Below are positions 31,723 through 46,137 of a stretch of DNA of 64,000 bases, piece after piece; the stretch's first letter is position 1, and every line of letters begins with the position of its first letter. Both the position numbers and the translations under genes were made by a program. Location of the stretch: contig NC_092577.1 in NCBI RefSeq assembly GCF_037975245.1, positions 22,780,398 to 22,844,397 of the forward strand. The letters are read 5' to 3'. The DNA comes from Apostichopus japonicus (Eukaryota; Echinodermata; Holothuroidea; Aspidochirotida; Stichopodidae). The notes below the pieces were generated by a model, which worked only from the letters and a program-made list of their open reading frames with translations, searched no databases and was not told where the DNA came from.

Positions 31723-34535
31723 GTCTACGGCCACATCACGTTGACGATACCGGTTCTCGTCCGATCACCGAAGTCAAGCAACGTAGAGCGCAGTCAGTAC
31801 TGGGTGCCGTAGGCTTTTATTTTCCCAAGTGATAACACTATGTTGCCACGACGATGAGAAATTGAAATGGCCTACATTGTCTTGCCACACGGAAAGCGAT
31901 TTGAAAATCGAATATATTTATAAATAACTACTTTGTTTTTATGTATTAGAATTTTATACATATATATGTAAAATATAGATTAACATAATATATATTAAAT
32001 CCATTCATGTATAATATATATATTAAATCAACTCATCATAACCTACCACACAAGTAGTCTGCATTTCACCTCTTGTAATGTCTACGGCCACATCACGTTG
32101 ACGATACCGGTGCTCGTCCGATCACCGAAGTCAAGCAACGTAGAGCGCAGTCAGTACTTGGATGGGTGACCGCCTGGGAATACTGGGTGCCGTAGGCTTT
32201 TATTTTCCTAATTGATAACACTATGTTGCCACGACGATGAGAAATTGAAATGGCCTACATTGACCTCTTGTTATGTCTACGGCCATATCACGTTGACGAT
32301 ACCGGTTCTCGTCCGATCACCGAAGTCAAGCAACGTAGAGCGCAGTCAGAGCTGGGTGCCGTAGGCTTTTATTTTCCCAATTGATAACACTATGTTGCCA
32401 CGACGATGAGAAAGTGAAATGGCCTACATTGACCTCTTGTTATGTCTACGGCCATATCACGTTGACTATACCGGTTCTCGTCCGATCACCGAAGTCAAGC
32501 AACGTAGAGCGCAGTCAGTACTTGGATGGGTGACCGCCTGGGAATACTGGGTGCCGTAGGCCTTTCTTTTTCTAATTAGAACACTGTCTTGCCACAAGGA
32601 AAGCGATTTGAAAATCGAATATATTAATAAATAACTCGATTGTTTTTATATATTAGAATTTAATACATATATATGTGAAATATAGATTAACTTAATATAT
32701 ATTAAATACATTCATGTATAATATATACATTAAATCCACTCATCATAACCTACCAAACAACTAGCCTGCATTTCACCTCTTGTAATGTCTACGGCCACAT
32801 CACGTTCAATATACCGGTTCTCGTCCGATCAGGTAAGTCAAGCAACGTAGAGCGCAGTCAGTACTAAGGTGGGTGACCGCCTGGGAATACTGGGTGCCGT
32901 AGGCTTTTATTTTCACAATTGATAACACTATGTTGCCACGACGATGAGAAATTGAAATGGCCTCCATTGACCTCTTCTTATGTCTACGGCCATATCACGT
33001 TGACTATACCGGTTCTCGTCCGATCACCGAAGTCAAGCAACGTAGAGCGCAGTCAGTACTTGGATGGGTGACCGCCTGGGAATACTGGGTGCCGTAGGCT
33101 TTTATTTTCCTAATTGATAACACTATGTTGCCACGACGATGAGAAATTGAAATGGCCTACATTGACCTCTTGTTATGTCTACGGCCATATCACGTTGACG
33201 ATACCGGTTCTCGTCCGATCACCGAAGTCAAGCAACGTAGAGCGCAGTCAGTACTGGGTGCCGTAGGCTTTTATTTTCCCAATTGATAACACTATGTTGC
33301 CACGACGATGAGAAAGTGAAATGGCCTACGTTGACCTCTTCTTATGTCTACGGCCATATCAGGTTGACTATACCGGTTCTCGTCCGATCACCGAAGTCAA
33401 GCAACGTAGAGCGCAGTCAGTACTTGGATGGGTGACCGCCTGGGAATACTGGGTGCCGTAGGCCTTTCTTTTTCTAATTAGAACACTGTCTTGCCACAAG
33501 GAAAGCGATTTGAAAATCGAATATATTAATAAATAACTCGATTGTTTTTATATATTAGAATTTAATACATATATATGTGAAATATAGATTAACTTAATAT
33601 ATATTAAATACATTCATGTATAATATATACATTAAATCCACTCATCATAACCTACCAAACAACTAGCCTGCATTTCACCTCTTGTAATGTCTACGGCCAC
33701 ATCTCACGTTCAATATACCGGTTCTCGTCCGATCAGGTAAGTCAAGTAACGTAGAGCGCAGTCAGTACTTGGATGGGTGACCGCCTGGGAATACTGGGTG
33801 CCGTAGGCTTTTACTTTCCTAATTGATAACACTATGTTGCCACGACGATGAGAAAGTGAAATGGCCTACATTGACCTCTTATGTAAACGGCCATATCACG
33901 TTGACTATACCGGTTCTCGTCCGATCACCGAAGTCAAGCAACGTAGAGCGCAGTCAGTACTTGGATGGGTGACCGCCTGGGAATACTGGGTGCCGTAGGC
34001 CTTACTTTTCCTAATTAGAACACTGTCTTGCCACAAGGAAAGCGATTTGAAAATCGAATATATTAATAAATAACTCGATTGTTTTTATATATTAGAATTT
34101 AATACATATATATGTGAAATATAGATTAACTTAATATATATTAAATACATTCATGTATAATATATACATTAAATACACTCATCATAACCTACCAAACAAC
34201 TAGCCTGCATTTCACCTCTTGTAATGTCTACGGCCACATCACGTTCAATATACCGGTTCTCGTCCGATCAGGTAAGTCAAGCAACGTAGAGCGCAGTCAG
34301 TACTAAGGTGGGTGACCGCCTGGGAATACTGGGTGCCGTAGGCTTTTATTTTCACAATTGATAACACTATGTTGCCACGACGATGAGAAAGTGAAATGGC
34401 CTACATTGACCTCTTATGTAAACGGCCATATCACGTTGACTATACCGGTTCTCGTCCGATCACCGAAGTCAAGCAACGTAGAGCGCAGTCAGTACTTGGA
34501 TGGGTGACCGCCTGGGAATACTGGGTGCCGTAGGC
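31723..34535 (+). rRNA. 5S copies 129-140
   Basis: Gene starts and classes: 31723 T, 32080 A, 32275 T, 32444 A, 32787 B, 32982 A, 33177 T, 33346 A, 33689 B (120 nt), 33883 K, 34226 B, 34418 K. Shift to A1 is 28,610 and to A3 is 8,953. A private base is CCTACGTTGACC in the spacer before 33346, where A1 and A3 have CCTACATTGACC. Confidence 0.92.
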
Positions 34536-34760
34536 CTTCCTTTTCCTAATTAGAACACTGTCTTGCCACAAGGAAAGCGATTTGAAAATCGAATATATTA
34601 ATAAATAACTCGATTGTTTTTATATATTAGAATTTAATACATATATATGTGAAATATAGATTAACTTAATATATATTAAATACATTCATGTATAATATAT
34701 ACATTAAATACACTCATCATAACCTACCAAACAACTAGCCTGCATTTCACCTCTTGTAAT

Positions 34761-37305
34761 GTCTACGGCAACATCACGTTCAATATACCGGTTCTCGTCC
34801 GATCAGGTAAGTCAAGCAACGTAGAGCGCAGTCAGTACTAAGGTGGGTGACCGCCTGGGAATACTGGGTGCCGTAGGCTTTTATTTTCACAATTGATAAC
34901 ACTATGTTGCCACGACGATGAAAAATTGAAATGGCCTACATTGACCTCTTGTTATGTCTACGGCCATATCACGTTGACTATACCGGTTCTCGTCCGATCA
35001 CCGAAGTCAAGCAACGAAGAGCGCAGTCAGTACTTGGATGGATGACCGCCTGGGAATACTGGGTGTCGTAGGCTTTTATTTTCCTAATTGATAACACTAT
35101 GTTGCCACGACGATGAGAAATTCAAATGGCCTACATTGACCTCTTGTTATGTCTACGGCCATATCACGTTGACTATACCGGTTCTCGTCCGATCACCGAA
35201 GTCAAGCAACGTAGAGCGCAGTCAGTACTTGGATGGGTGACCCCCTGGGAATACTGGGTGCCGTAGGCTTTTATTTTCCTAATTGATAACACTATGTTGC
35301 CACGACGATGAAAAATTGAAATGGCCTACATTGACCTCTTGTTATGTCTACGGCCATATCACGTTGACTATACCGGTTCTCGTCCGATCACCGAAGTCAA
35401 GCAACGTAGAGCGCAGTCAGTACTTGGATGGGTGACCGCCTGGGAATACTGGGTGCCGTAGGCTTTTATTTTCCTAATTGATAACACTATGTTGCCACGA
35501 CGATGAGAAATTGAAATGGCCTACATTGACCTCTTGTCACAAGGAAAGCGATTTGAAAATCGAATATATTTATAAATAACTACTTTGTTTTTATGTATTA
35601 GAATTTTATACATATATATGTAAAATATAGATTAACATAATATATATTAAATCCATTCATGTATAATATATATATTAAATCAACTCATCATAACCTACCA
35701 CACAAGTAGTCTGCATTTCACCTCTTGTTATGTCTACGGCCACATCACGTTGACGATACCGGTTCTCGTCCGATCACCGAAGTCAAGCAACGTAGAGCGC
35801 AGTCAGTACTGGGTGCCGTAGGCTTTTATTTTCCCAATTGATAACACTATGTTGCCACGACGATGAGAAATTGAAATGGCCTACATTGTCTTGCCACAAG
35901 GAAAGCGATTTGAAAATCGAATATATTTATAAATAACTACTTTGTTTTTATGTATTAGAATTTTATACATATATATGTAAAATATAGATTAACATTATAT
36001 ATATTAAATCCATTCATGTATAATATATATATTAAATCAACTCATCATAACCTACCACACAAGTAGTCTGCATTTCACCTCTTGTAATGTCTACGGCCAC
36101 ATCACGTTGACGATACCGGTGCTCGTCCGATCACCGAAGTCAAGCAACGTAGAGCGCAGTCAGTACTTGGATGGGTGACCGCCTGGGAATACTGGGTGCC
36201 GTAGGCTTTTATTTTCCTAATTGATAACACTATGTTGCCACGACGATGAGAAATTGAAATGGCCTACATTGACCTCTTGTTATGTCTACGGCCATATCAC
36301 GTTGACGATACCGGTTCTTGTCCGATCACCGAAGTCAAGCAACGTAGAGCGCAGTCAGTACTGGGTGCCGTAGGCTTTTATTTTCCCAATTGATAACACT
36401 ATGTTGCCACGACGATGAGAAAGTGAAATGGCCTACATTGACCTCTTGTTATGTCTACGGCCATATCACGTTGACTATACCGGTTCTCGTCCGATCACCG
36501 AAGTCAAGCAACGTAGAGCGCAGTCAGTACTTGGATGGGTGACCGCCTGGGAATACTGGGTGCCGTAGGCCTTTCTTTTTCTAATTAGAACACTGTCTTG
36601 CCACAAGGAAAGCGATTTGAAAATCGAATATATTAATAAATAACTCGATTGTTTTTATATATTAGAATTTAATACATATATATGTGAAATATAGATTAAC
36701 TTAATATATATTAAATACATTCATGTATAATATATACATTAAATCCACTCATCATAACCTACCAAACAACTAGCCTGCATTTCACCTCTTGTAATGTCTA
36801 CGGCCACATCTCAAGTTCAATATACCGGTTCTCGTCCGATCAGGTAAGTCAAGTAACGTAGAGCGCAGTCAGTACTAAGGTGGGTGACCGCCTGGGAATA
36901 CTGGGTGCCGTAGGCTTTTATTTTCACAATTGATAACACTATGTTGCCACGACGATGAGAAATTGAAATGGCCTCCATTGACCTCTTCTTATGTCTACGG
37001 CCATATCACGTTGACTATACCGGTTCTCGTTCGATCACCGAAGTCAAGCAACGTAGAGCGCAGTCAGTACTTGGATGGGTGACCGCCTGGGAATACTGGG
37101 TGCCGTAGGCTTTTATTTTCCTAATTGATAACACTATGTTGCCACGACGATGAAAAATTGAAATGGCCTACATTGACCTCTTGTTATGTCTACGGCCATA
37201 TCACGTTGACTATACCGGTTCTCGTCCGATCACCGAAGTCAAGCAACGTAGAGCGCAGTCAGTACTTGGATGGGTGACCGCCTGGGAATACTGGGTGTCG
37301 TAGGC
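34761..37305 (+). rRNA. 5S copies 141-151 (end of segment A2)
   Basis: Gene starts and classes: 34761 B, 34956 A, 35151 A, 35346 A, 35732 T, 36089 A, 36284 T (TTCTTGTCC), 36453 A, 36796 B (120 nt, CTCAAG), 36993 A (CGTTCG), 37188 A (GTGTCG). The last copy carries the C-type GTGTCGTAGGCTGTT end and is followed by a hybrid spacer reading GGCCTGCATTGTCTTG, which leads straight into A3. Confidence 0.92.
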
Positions 37306-37570
37306 TGTTATTTTCCTAATTGATAACACTATGTTGCCACGACGATGAGAAATTGAAATGGCCTGCATTGTCTTGCCACAAGGAAAGCGATTTGAAAATC
37401 GAATATATTTATAAATAACTACTTTGTTTTTATGTATTAGAATTTTATACATATATATGTAAAATATAGATTAACATTATATATATTAAATCCATTCATG
37501 TATAATATATATATTAAATCAACTCATCATAACCTACCACACAAGTAGTCTGCATTTCACCTCTTGTAAT

Positions 37571-40450
37571 GTCTACGGCCACATCACGTTGACGATACCG
37601 GTGCTCGTCCGATCACCGAAGTCAAGCAACGTAGAGCGCAGTCAGTACTTGGATGGGTGACCGCCTGGGAATACTGGGTGCCGTAGGCTTTTATTTTCCT
37701 AATTGATAACACTATGTTGCCACGACGATGAGAAATTGAAATGGCCTACATTGACCTCTTGTTATGTCTACGGCCATATCACGTTGACGATACCGGTTCT
37801 CGTCCGATCACCGAAGTCAAGCAACGTAGAGCGCAGTCAGTACTTGGATGGGTGACCGCCTGGGAATACTGGGTGCCGTAGGCTTTTATTTTCCTAATTG
37901 ATAACACTATGTTGCCACGACGATGAGAAATTGAAATGGCCTACATTGACCTCTTGTCACAAGGAAAGCGATTTGAAAATCGAATATATTTATAAATAAC
38001 TACTTTGTTTTTATGTATTAGAATTTTATACATATATATGTAAAATATAGATTAACATAATATATATTAAATCCATTCATGTATAATATATATATTAAAT
38101 CAACTCATCATAACCTACCACACAAGTAGTCTGCATTTCAGCTCTTGTTATGTCTACGGCCACATCACGTTGACGATACCGGTTCTCGTCCGATCACCGA
38201 AGTCAAGCAACGTAGAGCGCAGTCAGTACTGGGTGCCGTAGGCTTTTATTTTCCCAATTGATAACACTATGTTGCCACGACGATGAGAAATTGAAATGGC
38301 CTACATTGTCTTGCCACAAGGAAAGCGATTTGAAAATCGAATATATTTATAAATAACTACTTTGTTTTTATGTATTAGAATTTTATACATATATATGTAA
38401 AATATAGATTAACATAATATATATTAAATCCATTCATGTATAATATATATATTAAATCAACTCATCATAACCTACCACACAAGTAGTCTGCATTTCAGCT
38501 CTTGTTATGTCTACGGCCACATCACGTTGACGATACCGGTGCTCGTCCGATCACCGAAGTCAAGCAACGTAGAGCGCAGTCAGTACTTGGATGGGTGACC
38601 GCCTGGGAATACTGGGTGCCGTAGGCTTTTATTTTCCTAATTGATAACACTATGTTGCCACGACGATGAGAAATTGAAATGGCCTACATTGACCTCTTGT
38701 TATGTCTACGGCCATATCACGTTGACGATACCGGTTCTCGTCCGATCACCGAAGTCAAGCAACGTAGAGCGCAGTCAGTACTGGGTGCCGTAGGCTTTTA
38801 TTTTCCCAATTGATAACACTATGTTGCCACGACGATGAGAAAGTGAAATGGCCTACATTGACCTCTTGTTATGTCTACGGCCATAACACGTTGACTATAC
38901 CGGTTCTCGTCCGATCACCGAAGTCAAGCAACGTAGAGCGCAGTCAGTACTTGGATGGATGACCGCCTGGGAATACTGGGTGCCGTAGGCCTTTCTTTTT
39001 CTAATTAGAACACTGTCTTGCCACAAGGAAAGCGATTTGAAAATCGAATATATTAATAAATAACTCGATTGTTTTTATATATTAGAATTTAATACATATA
39101 TATGTGAAATATAGATTAACTTAATATATATTAAATACATTCATGTATAATATATACATTAAATCCACTCATCATAACCTACCAAACAACTAGCCTGCAT
39201 TTCACCTCTTGTAATGTCTACGGCCACATCACGTTCAATATACCGGTTCTCGTCCGATCAGGTAAGTCAAGCAACGTAGAGCGCAGTCAGTACTAAGGTG
39301 GGTGACCGCCTGGGAATACTGGGTGCCGTAGGCTTTTATTTTCCTAATTGATAACACTATGTTGCCACGACGATGAAAAATTGAAATGGCCTACATTGAC
39401 CTCTTGTTATGTCTACGGCCATATCACGTTGACTATACCGGTTCACGTCCGATCACCGAAGTCAAGCAACGTAGAGCGCAGTCAGTACTTGGATGGGTGA
39501 CCGCCTGGGAATACTGGGTGCCGTAGGCTTTTATTTTCCTAATTGATAACACTATGTTGCCACGACGATGAGAAAGTGAAATGGCCTACATTGACCTCTT
39601 ATGTAAACGGCCATATCACGTTGACTATACCGGTTCTCGTCCGATCACCGAAGTCAAGCAACGTAGAGCGCAGTCAGTACTTGGATGGGTGACCGCCTGA
39701 GAATACTGGGTGCCGTAGGCCTTTCTTTTTCTAATTAGAACACTGTCTTGCCACAAGGAAAGCGATTTGAAAATCGAATATATTAATAAATAACTCGATT
39801 GTTTTTATATATTAGAATTTAATACATATATATGTGAAATATAGATTAACTTAATATATATTAAATACATTCATGTATAATATATATATTAAATCAACTC
39901 ATCATAACCTACCACACAAGTAGTCTGCCTTTCACCTCTTGTTATGTCTACGGCCACATCACGTTGACGATACCGGTTCTCGTCCGATCAGGTAAGTCAA
40001 GCAACGTAGAGCGCAGTCAGTACTAAGGTGGGTGACCGCCTGGGAATACTGGGTGCCGTAGGCTTTTATTTTCCTAATTGATAACACTATGTTGCCACGA
40101 CGATGAAAAATTGAAATGGCCTACATTGACCTCTTGTTATGTCTACGGCCATATCACGTTGACTATACCGGTTCACGTCCGATCACCGAAGTCAAGCAAC
40201 GTAGAGCGCAGTCAGTACTTGGATGGGTGACCGCCTGGGAATACTGGGTGCCGTAGGCTTTTATTTTCCTAATTGATAACACTATGTTGCCACGACGATG
40301 AGAAAGTGAAATGGCCTACATTGACCTCTTATGTAAACGGCCATATCACGTTGACTATACCGGTTCTCGTCCGATCACCGAAGTCAAGCAACGTAGAGCG
40401 CAGTCAGTACTTGGATGGGTGACCGCCTGAGAATACTGGGTGCCGTAGGC
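37571..40450 (+). rRNA. 5S copies 152-163 (segment A3 start)
   Basis: Gene starts and classes: 37571 A, 37766 A, 38152 T, 38509 A, 38704 T, 38873 A, 39216 B, 39411 A (GTTCACGTCC), 39603 K, 39946 X, 40141 A (GTTCACGTCC), 40333 K. Relative to A2, one 730-bp triplet (the 30261-30767 kind) is missing and the next triplet is doubled, so the total length hardly changes. Copy 39946 has a GACGAT 5' part joined to a class B remainder. Confidence 0.92.
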
Positions 40451-40675
40451 CTTTCTTTTTCTAATTAGAACACTGTCTTGCCACAAGGAAAGCGATTTGA
40501 AAATCGAATATATTAATAAATAACTCGATTGTTTTTATATATTAGAATTTAATACATATATATGTGAAATATAGATTAACTTAATATATATTAAATACAT
40601 TCATGTATAATATATATATTAAATCAACTCATCATAACCTACCACACAAGTAGTCTGCCTTTCACCTCTTGTTAT

Positions 40676-43488
40676 GTCTACGGCCACATCACGTTGACGA
40701 TACCGGTTCTCGTCCGATCACCGAAGTCAAGCAACGTAGAGCGCAGTCAGTACTGGGTGCCGTAGGCTTTTATTTTCCCAAGTGATAACACTATGTTGCC
40801 ACGACGATGAGAAATTGAAATGGCCTACATTGTCTTGCCACACGGAAAGCGATTTGAAAATCGAATATATTTATAAATAACTACTTTGTTTTTATGTATT
40901 AGAATTTTATACATATATATGTAAAATATAGATTAACATAATATATATTAAATCCATTCATGTATAATATATATATTAAATCAACTCATCATAACCTACC
41001 ACACAAGTAGTCTGCATTTCACCTCTTGTAATGTCTACGGCCACATCACGTTGACGATACCGGTGCTCGTCCGATCACCGAAGTCAAGCAACGTAGAGCG
41101 CAGTCAGTACTTGGATGGGTGACCGCCTGGGAATACTGGGTGCCGTAGGCTTTTATTTTCCTAATTGATAACACTATGTTGCCACGACGATGAGAAATTG
41201 AAATGGCCTACATTGACCTCTTGTTATGTCTACGGCCATATCACGTTGACGATACCGGTTCTCGTCCGATCACCGAAGTCAAGCAACGTAGAGCGCAGTC
41301 AGAGCTGGGTGCCGTAGGCTTTTATTTTCCCAATTGATAACACTATGTTGCCACGACGATGAGAAAGTGAAATGGCCTACATTGACCTCTTGTTATGTCT
41401 ACGGCCATATCACGTTGACTATACCGGTTCTCGTCCGATCACCGAAGTCAAGCAACGTAGAGCGCAGTCAGTACTTGGATGGGTGACCGCCTGGGAATAC
41501 TGGGTGCCGTAGGCCTTTCTTTTTCTAATTAGAACACTGTCTTGCCACAAGGAAAGCGATTTGAAAATCGAATATATTAATAAATAACTCGATTGTTTTT
41601 ATATATTAGAATTTAATACATATATATGTGAAATATAGATTAACTTAATATATATTAAATACATTCATGTATAATATATACATTAAATCCACTCATCATA
41701 ACCTACCAAACAACTAGCCTGCATTTCACCTCTTGTAATGTCTACGGCCACATCACGTTCAATATACCGGTTCTCGTCCGATCAGGTAAGTCAAGCAACG
41801 TAGAGCGCAGTCAGTACTAAGGTGGGTGACCGCCTGGGAATACTGGGTGCCGTAGGCTTTTATTTTCACAATTGATAACACTATGTTGCCACGACGATGA
41901 GAAATTGAAATGGCCTCCATTGACCTCTTCTTATGTCTACGGCCATATCACGTTGACTATACCGGTTCTCGTCCGATCACCGAAGTCAAGCAACGTAGAG
42001 CGCAGTCAGTACTTGGATGGGTGACCGCCTGGGAATACTGGGTGCCGTAGGCTTTTATTTTCCTAATTGATAACACTATGTTGCCACGACGATGAGAAAT
42101 TGAAATGGCCTACATTGACCTCTTGTTATGTCTACGGCCATATCACGTTGACGATACCGGTTCTCGTCCGATCACCGAAGTCAAGCAACGTAGAGCGCAG
42201 TCAGTACTGGGTGCCGTAGGCTTTTATTTTCCCAATTGATAACACTATGTTGCCACGACGATGAGAAAGTGAAATGGCCTACATTGACCTCTTCTTATGT
42301 CTACGGCCATATCAGGTTGACTATACCGGTTCTCGTCCGATCACCGAAGTCAAGCAACGTAGAGCGCAGTCAGTACTTGGATGGGTGACCGCCTGGGAAT
42401 ACTGGGTGCCGTAGGCCTTTCTTTTTCTAATTAGAACACTGTCTTGCCACAAGGAAAGCGATTTGAAAATCGAATATATTAATAAATAACTCGATTGTTT
42501 TTATATATTAGAATTTAATACATATATATGTGAAATATAGATTAACTTAATATATATTAAATACATTCATGTATAATATATACATTAAATCCACTCATCA
42601 TAACCTACCAAACAACTAGCCTGCATTTCACCTCTTGTAATGTCTACGGCCACATCTCACGTTCAATATACCGGTTCTCGTCCGATCAGGTAAGTCAAGT
42701 AACGTAGAGCGCAGTCAGTACTTGGATGGGTGACCGCCTGGGAATACTGGGTGCCGTAGGCTTTTACTTTCCTAATTGATAACACTATGTTGCCACGACG
42801 ATGAGAAAGTGAAATGGCCTACATTGACCTCTTATGTAAACGGCCATATCACGTTGACTATACCGGTTCTCGTCCGATCACCGAAGTCAAGCAACGTAGA
42901 GCGCAGTCAGTACTTGGATGGGTGACCGCCTGGGAATACTGGGTGCCGTAGGCCTTACTTTTCCTAATTAGAACACTGTCTTGCCACAAGGAAAGCGATT
43001 TGAAAATCGAATATATTAATAAATAACTCGATTGTTTTTATATATTAGAATTTAATACATATATATGTGAAATATAGATTAACTTAATATATATTAAATA
43101 CATTCATGTATAATATATACATTAAATCCACTCATCATAACCTACCAAACAACTAGCCTGCATTTCACCTCTTGTAATGTCTACGGCCACATCACGTTCA
43201 ATATACCGGTTCTCGTCCGATCAGGTAAGTCAAGCAACGTAGAGCGCAGTCAGTACTAAGGTGGGTGACCGCCTGGGAATACTGGGTGCCGTAGGCTTTT
43301 ATTTTCACAATTGATAACACTATGTTGCCACGACGATGAGAAAGTGAAATGGCCTACATTGACCTCTTATGTAAACGGCCATATCACGTTGACTATACCG
43401 GTTCTCGTCCGATCACCGAAGTCAAGCAACGTAGAGCGCAGTCAGTACTTGGATGGGTGACCGCCTGGGAATACTGGGTGCCGTAGGC
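40676..43488 (+). rRNA. 5S copies 164-175
   Basis: Gene starts and classes: 40676 T, 41033 A, 41228 T, 41397 A, 41740 B, 41935 A, 42130 T, 42299 A, 42642 B (120 nt), 42836 K, 43179 B, 43371 K. All lie 8,953 bp after their partners in A2. The L spacer before 43179 ends TTAAATCCACTC as in A1 (before 5616), while A2 has TTAAATACACTC, so A3 is not a simple late copy of A2. Confidence 0.92.
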
Positions 43489-43713
43489 CTTCCTTTTCCT
43501 AATTAGAACACTGTCTTGCCACAAGGAAAGCGATTTGAAAATCGAATATATTAATAAATAACTCGATTGTTTTTATATATTAGAATTTAATACATATATA
43601 TGTGAAATATAGATTAACTTAATATATATTAAATACATTCATGTATAATATATACATTAAATACACTCATCATAACCTACCAAACAACTAGCCTGCATTT
43701 CACCTCTTGTAAT

Positions 43714-46063
43714 GTCTACGGCAACATCACGTTCAATATACCGGTTCTCGTCCGATCAGGTAAGTCAAGCAACGTAGAGCGCAGTCAGTACTAAGGTGGG
43801 TGACCGCCTGGGAATACTGGGTGCCGTAGGCTTTTATTTTCACAATTGATAACACTATGTTGCCACGACGATGAAAAATTGAAATGGCCTACATTGACCT
43901 CTTGTTATGTCTACGGCCATATCACGTTGACTATACCGGTTCTCGTCCGATCACCGAAGTCAAGCAACGAAGAGCGCAGTCAGTACTTGGATGGATGACC
44001 GCCTGGGAATACTGGGTGTCGTAGGCTTTTATTTTCCTAATTGATAACACTATGTTGCCACGACGATGAGAAATTGAAATGGCCTACATTGACCTCTTGT
44101 TATGTCTACGGCCATATCACGTTGACTATACCGGTTCTCGTCCGATCACCGAAGTCAAGCAACGTAGAGCGCAGTCAGTACTTGGATGGGTGACCCCCTG
44201 GGAATACTGGGTGCCGTAGGCTTTTATTTTCCTAATTGATAACACTATGTTGCCACGACGATGAAAAATTGAAATGGCCTACATTGACCTCTTGTTATGT
44301 CTACGGCCATATCACGTTGACTATACCGGTTCTCGTCCGATCACCGAAGTCAAGCAACGTAGAGCGCAGTCAGTACTTGGATGGGTGACCGCCTGGGAAT
44401 ACTGGGTGCCGTAGGCTTTTATTTTCCTAATTGATAACACTATGTTGCCACGACGATGAGAAATTGAAATGGCCTACATTGACCTCTTGTCACAAGGAAA
44501 GCGATTTGAAAATCGAATATATTTATAAATAACTACTTTGTTTTTATGTATTAGAATTTTATACATATATATGTAAAATATAGATTAACATAATATATAT
44601 TAAATCCATTCATGTATAATATATATATTAAATCAACTCATCATAACCTACCACACAAGTAGTCTGCATTTCACCTCTTGTTATGTCTACGGCCACATCA
44701 CGTTGACGATACCGGTTCTCGTCCGATCACCGAAGTCAAGCAACGTAGAGCGCAGTCAGTACTGGGTGCCGTAGGCTTTTATTTTCCCAATTGATAACAC
44801 TATGTTGCCACGACGATGAGAAATTGAAATGGCCTACATTGTCTTGCCACAAGGAAAGCGATTTGAAAATCGAATATATTTATAAATAACTACTTTGTTT
44901 TTATGTATTAGAATTTTATACATATATATGTAAAATATAGATTAACATTATATATATTAAATCCATTCATGTATAATATATATATTAAATCAACTCATCA
45001 TAACCTACCACACAAGTAGTCTGCATTTCACCTCTTGTAATGTCTACGGCCACATCACGTTGACGATACCGGTGCTCGTCCGATCACCGAAGTCAAGCAA
45101 CGTAGAGCGCAGTCAGTACTTGGATGGGTGACCGCCTGGGAATACTGGGTGCCGTAGGCTTTTATTTTCCTAATTGATAACACTATGTTGCCACGACGAT
45201 GAGAAATTGAAATGGCCTACATTGACCTCTTGTTATGTCTACGGCCATATCACGTTGACGATACCGGTTCTTGTCCGATCACCGAAGTCAAGCAACGTAG
45301 AGCGCAGTCAGTACTGGGTGCCGTAGGCTTTTATTTTCCCAATTGATAACACTATGTTGCCACGACGATGAGAAAGTGAAATGGCCTACATTGACCTCTT
45401 GTTATGTCTACGGCCATATCACGTTGACTATACCGGTTCTCGTCCGATCACCGAAGTCAAGCAACGTAGAGCGCAGTCAGTACTTGGATGGGTGACCGCC
45501 TGGGAATACTGGGTGCCGTAGGCCTTTCTTTTTCTAATTAGAACACTGTCTTGCCACAAGGAAAGCGATTTGAAAATCGAATATATTAATAAATAACTCG
45601 ATTGTTTTTATATATTAGAATTTAATACATATATATGTGAAATATAGATTAACTTAATATATATTAAATACATTCATGTATAATATATACATTAAATCCA
45701 CTCATCATAACCTACCAAACAACTAGCCTGCATTTCACCTCTTGTAATGTCTACGGCCACATCTCAAGTTCAATATACCGGTTCTCGTCCGATCAGGTAA
45801 GTCAAGTAACGTAGAGCGCAGTCAGTACTAAGGTGGGTGACCGCCTGGGAATACTGGGTGCCGTAGGCTTTTATTTTCACAATTGATAACACTATGTTGC
45901 CACGACGATGAGAAATTGAAATGGCCTCCATTGACCTCTTCTTATGTCTACGGCCATATCACGTTGACTATACCGGTTCTCGTTCGATCACCGAAGTCAA
46001 GCAACGTAGAGCGCAGTCAGTACTTGGATGGGTGACCGCCTGGGAATACTGGGTGCCGTAGGC
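43714..46063 (+). rRNA. 5S copies 176-185 (end of segment A3)
   Basis: Gene starts and classes: 43714 B, 43909 A, 44104 A, 44299 A, 44685 T, 45042 A, 45237 T, 45406 A, 45749 B (120 nt, CTCAAG), 45946 A (CGTTCG). The match to A2 stops at about 46068, where A3 reads TTTTACTTTCC and A2 reads TTTTATTTTCC. From 45406 on, the sequence also matches C1 at a shift of 35,579, so A3 passes into C2 without a visible break. Confidence 0.92.
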
Positions 46064-46137
46064 TTTTACTTTCCTAATTGATAACACTATGTTGCCACGA
46101 CGATGAGAAAGTGAAATGGCCTACATTGACCTCTTAT

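Larger units (their letters stand above)
28611..46068 (+). repeat. Higher-order blocks A2 and A3 (8,953-bp period)
   Basis: From about 31.02-37.11 kb the sequence recurs at 39.97-46.07 kb with a constant shift of 8,953. Rare marks recur at that shift: CAGAGCTGGG (32348 and 41301), TTCTTGTCC (36284 and 45237 genes) and CTCAAGTT (36807 and 45760). The two blocks lie in direct tandem. Only scattered single-base differences were noticed, so the duplication is young or is kept even by conversion. Confidence 0.85.

Noticed and set aside
37210-37452. Reverse-strand open frame of 80 codons
   Set aside because: It lies antisense to the 5S gene at 37188 and across a hybrid spacer joint. Nothing in it resembles a protein family, and it exists only because the fused spacer happens to keep the frame.
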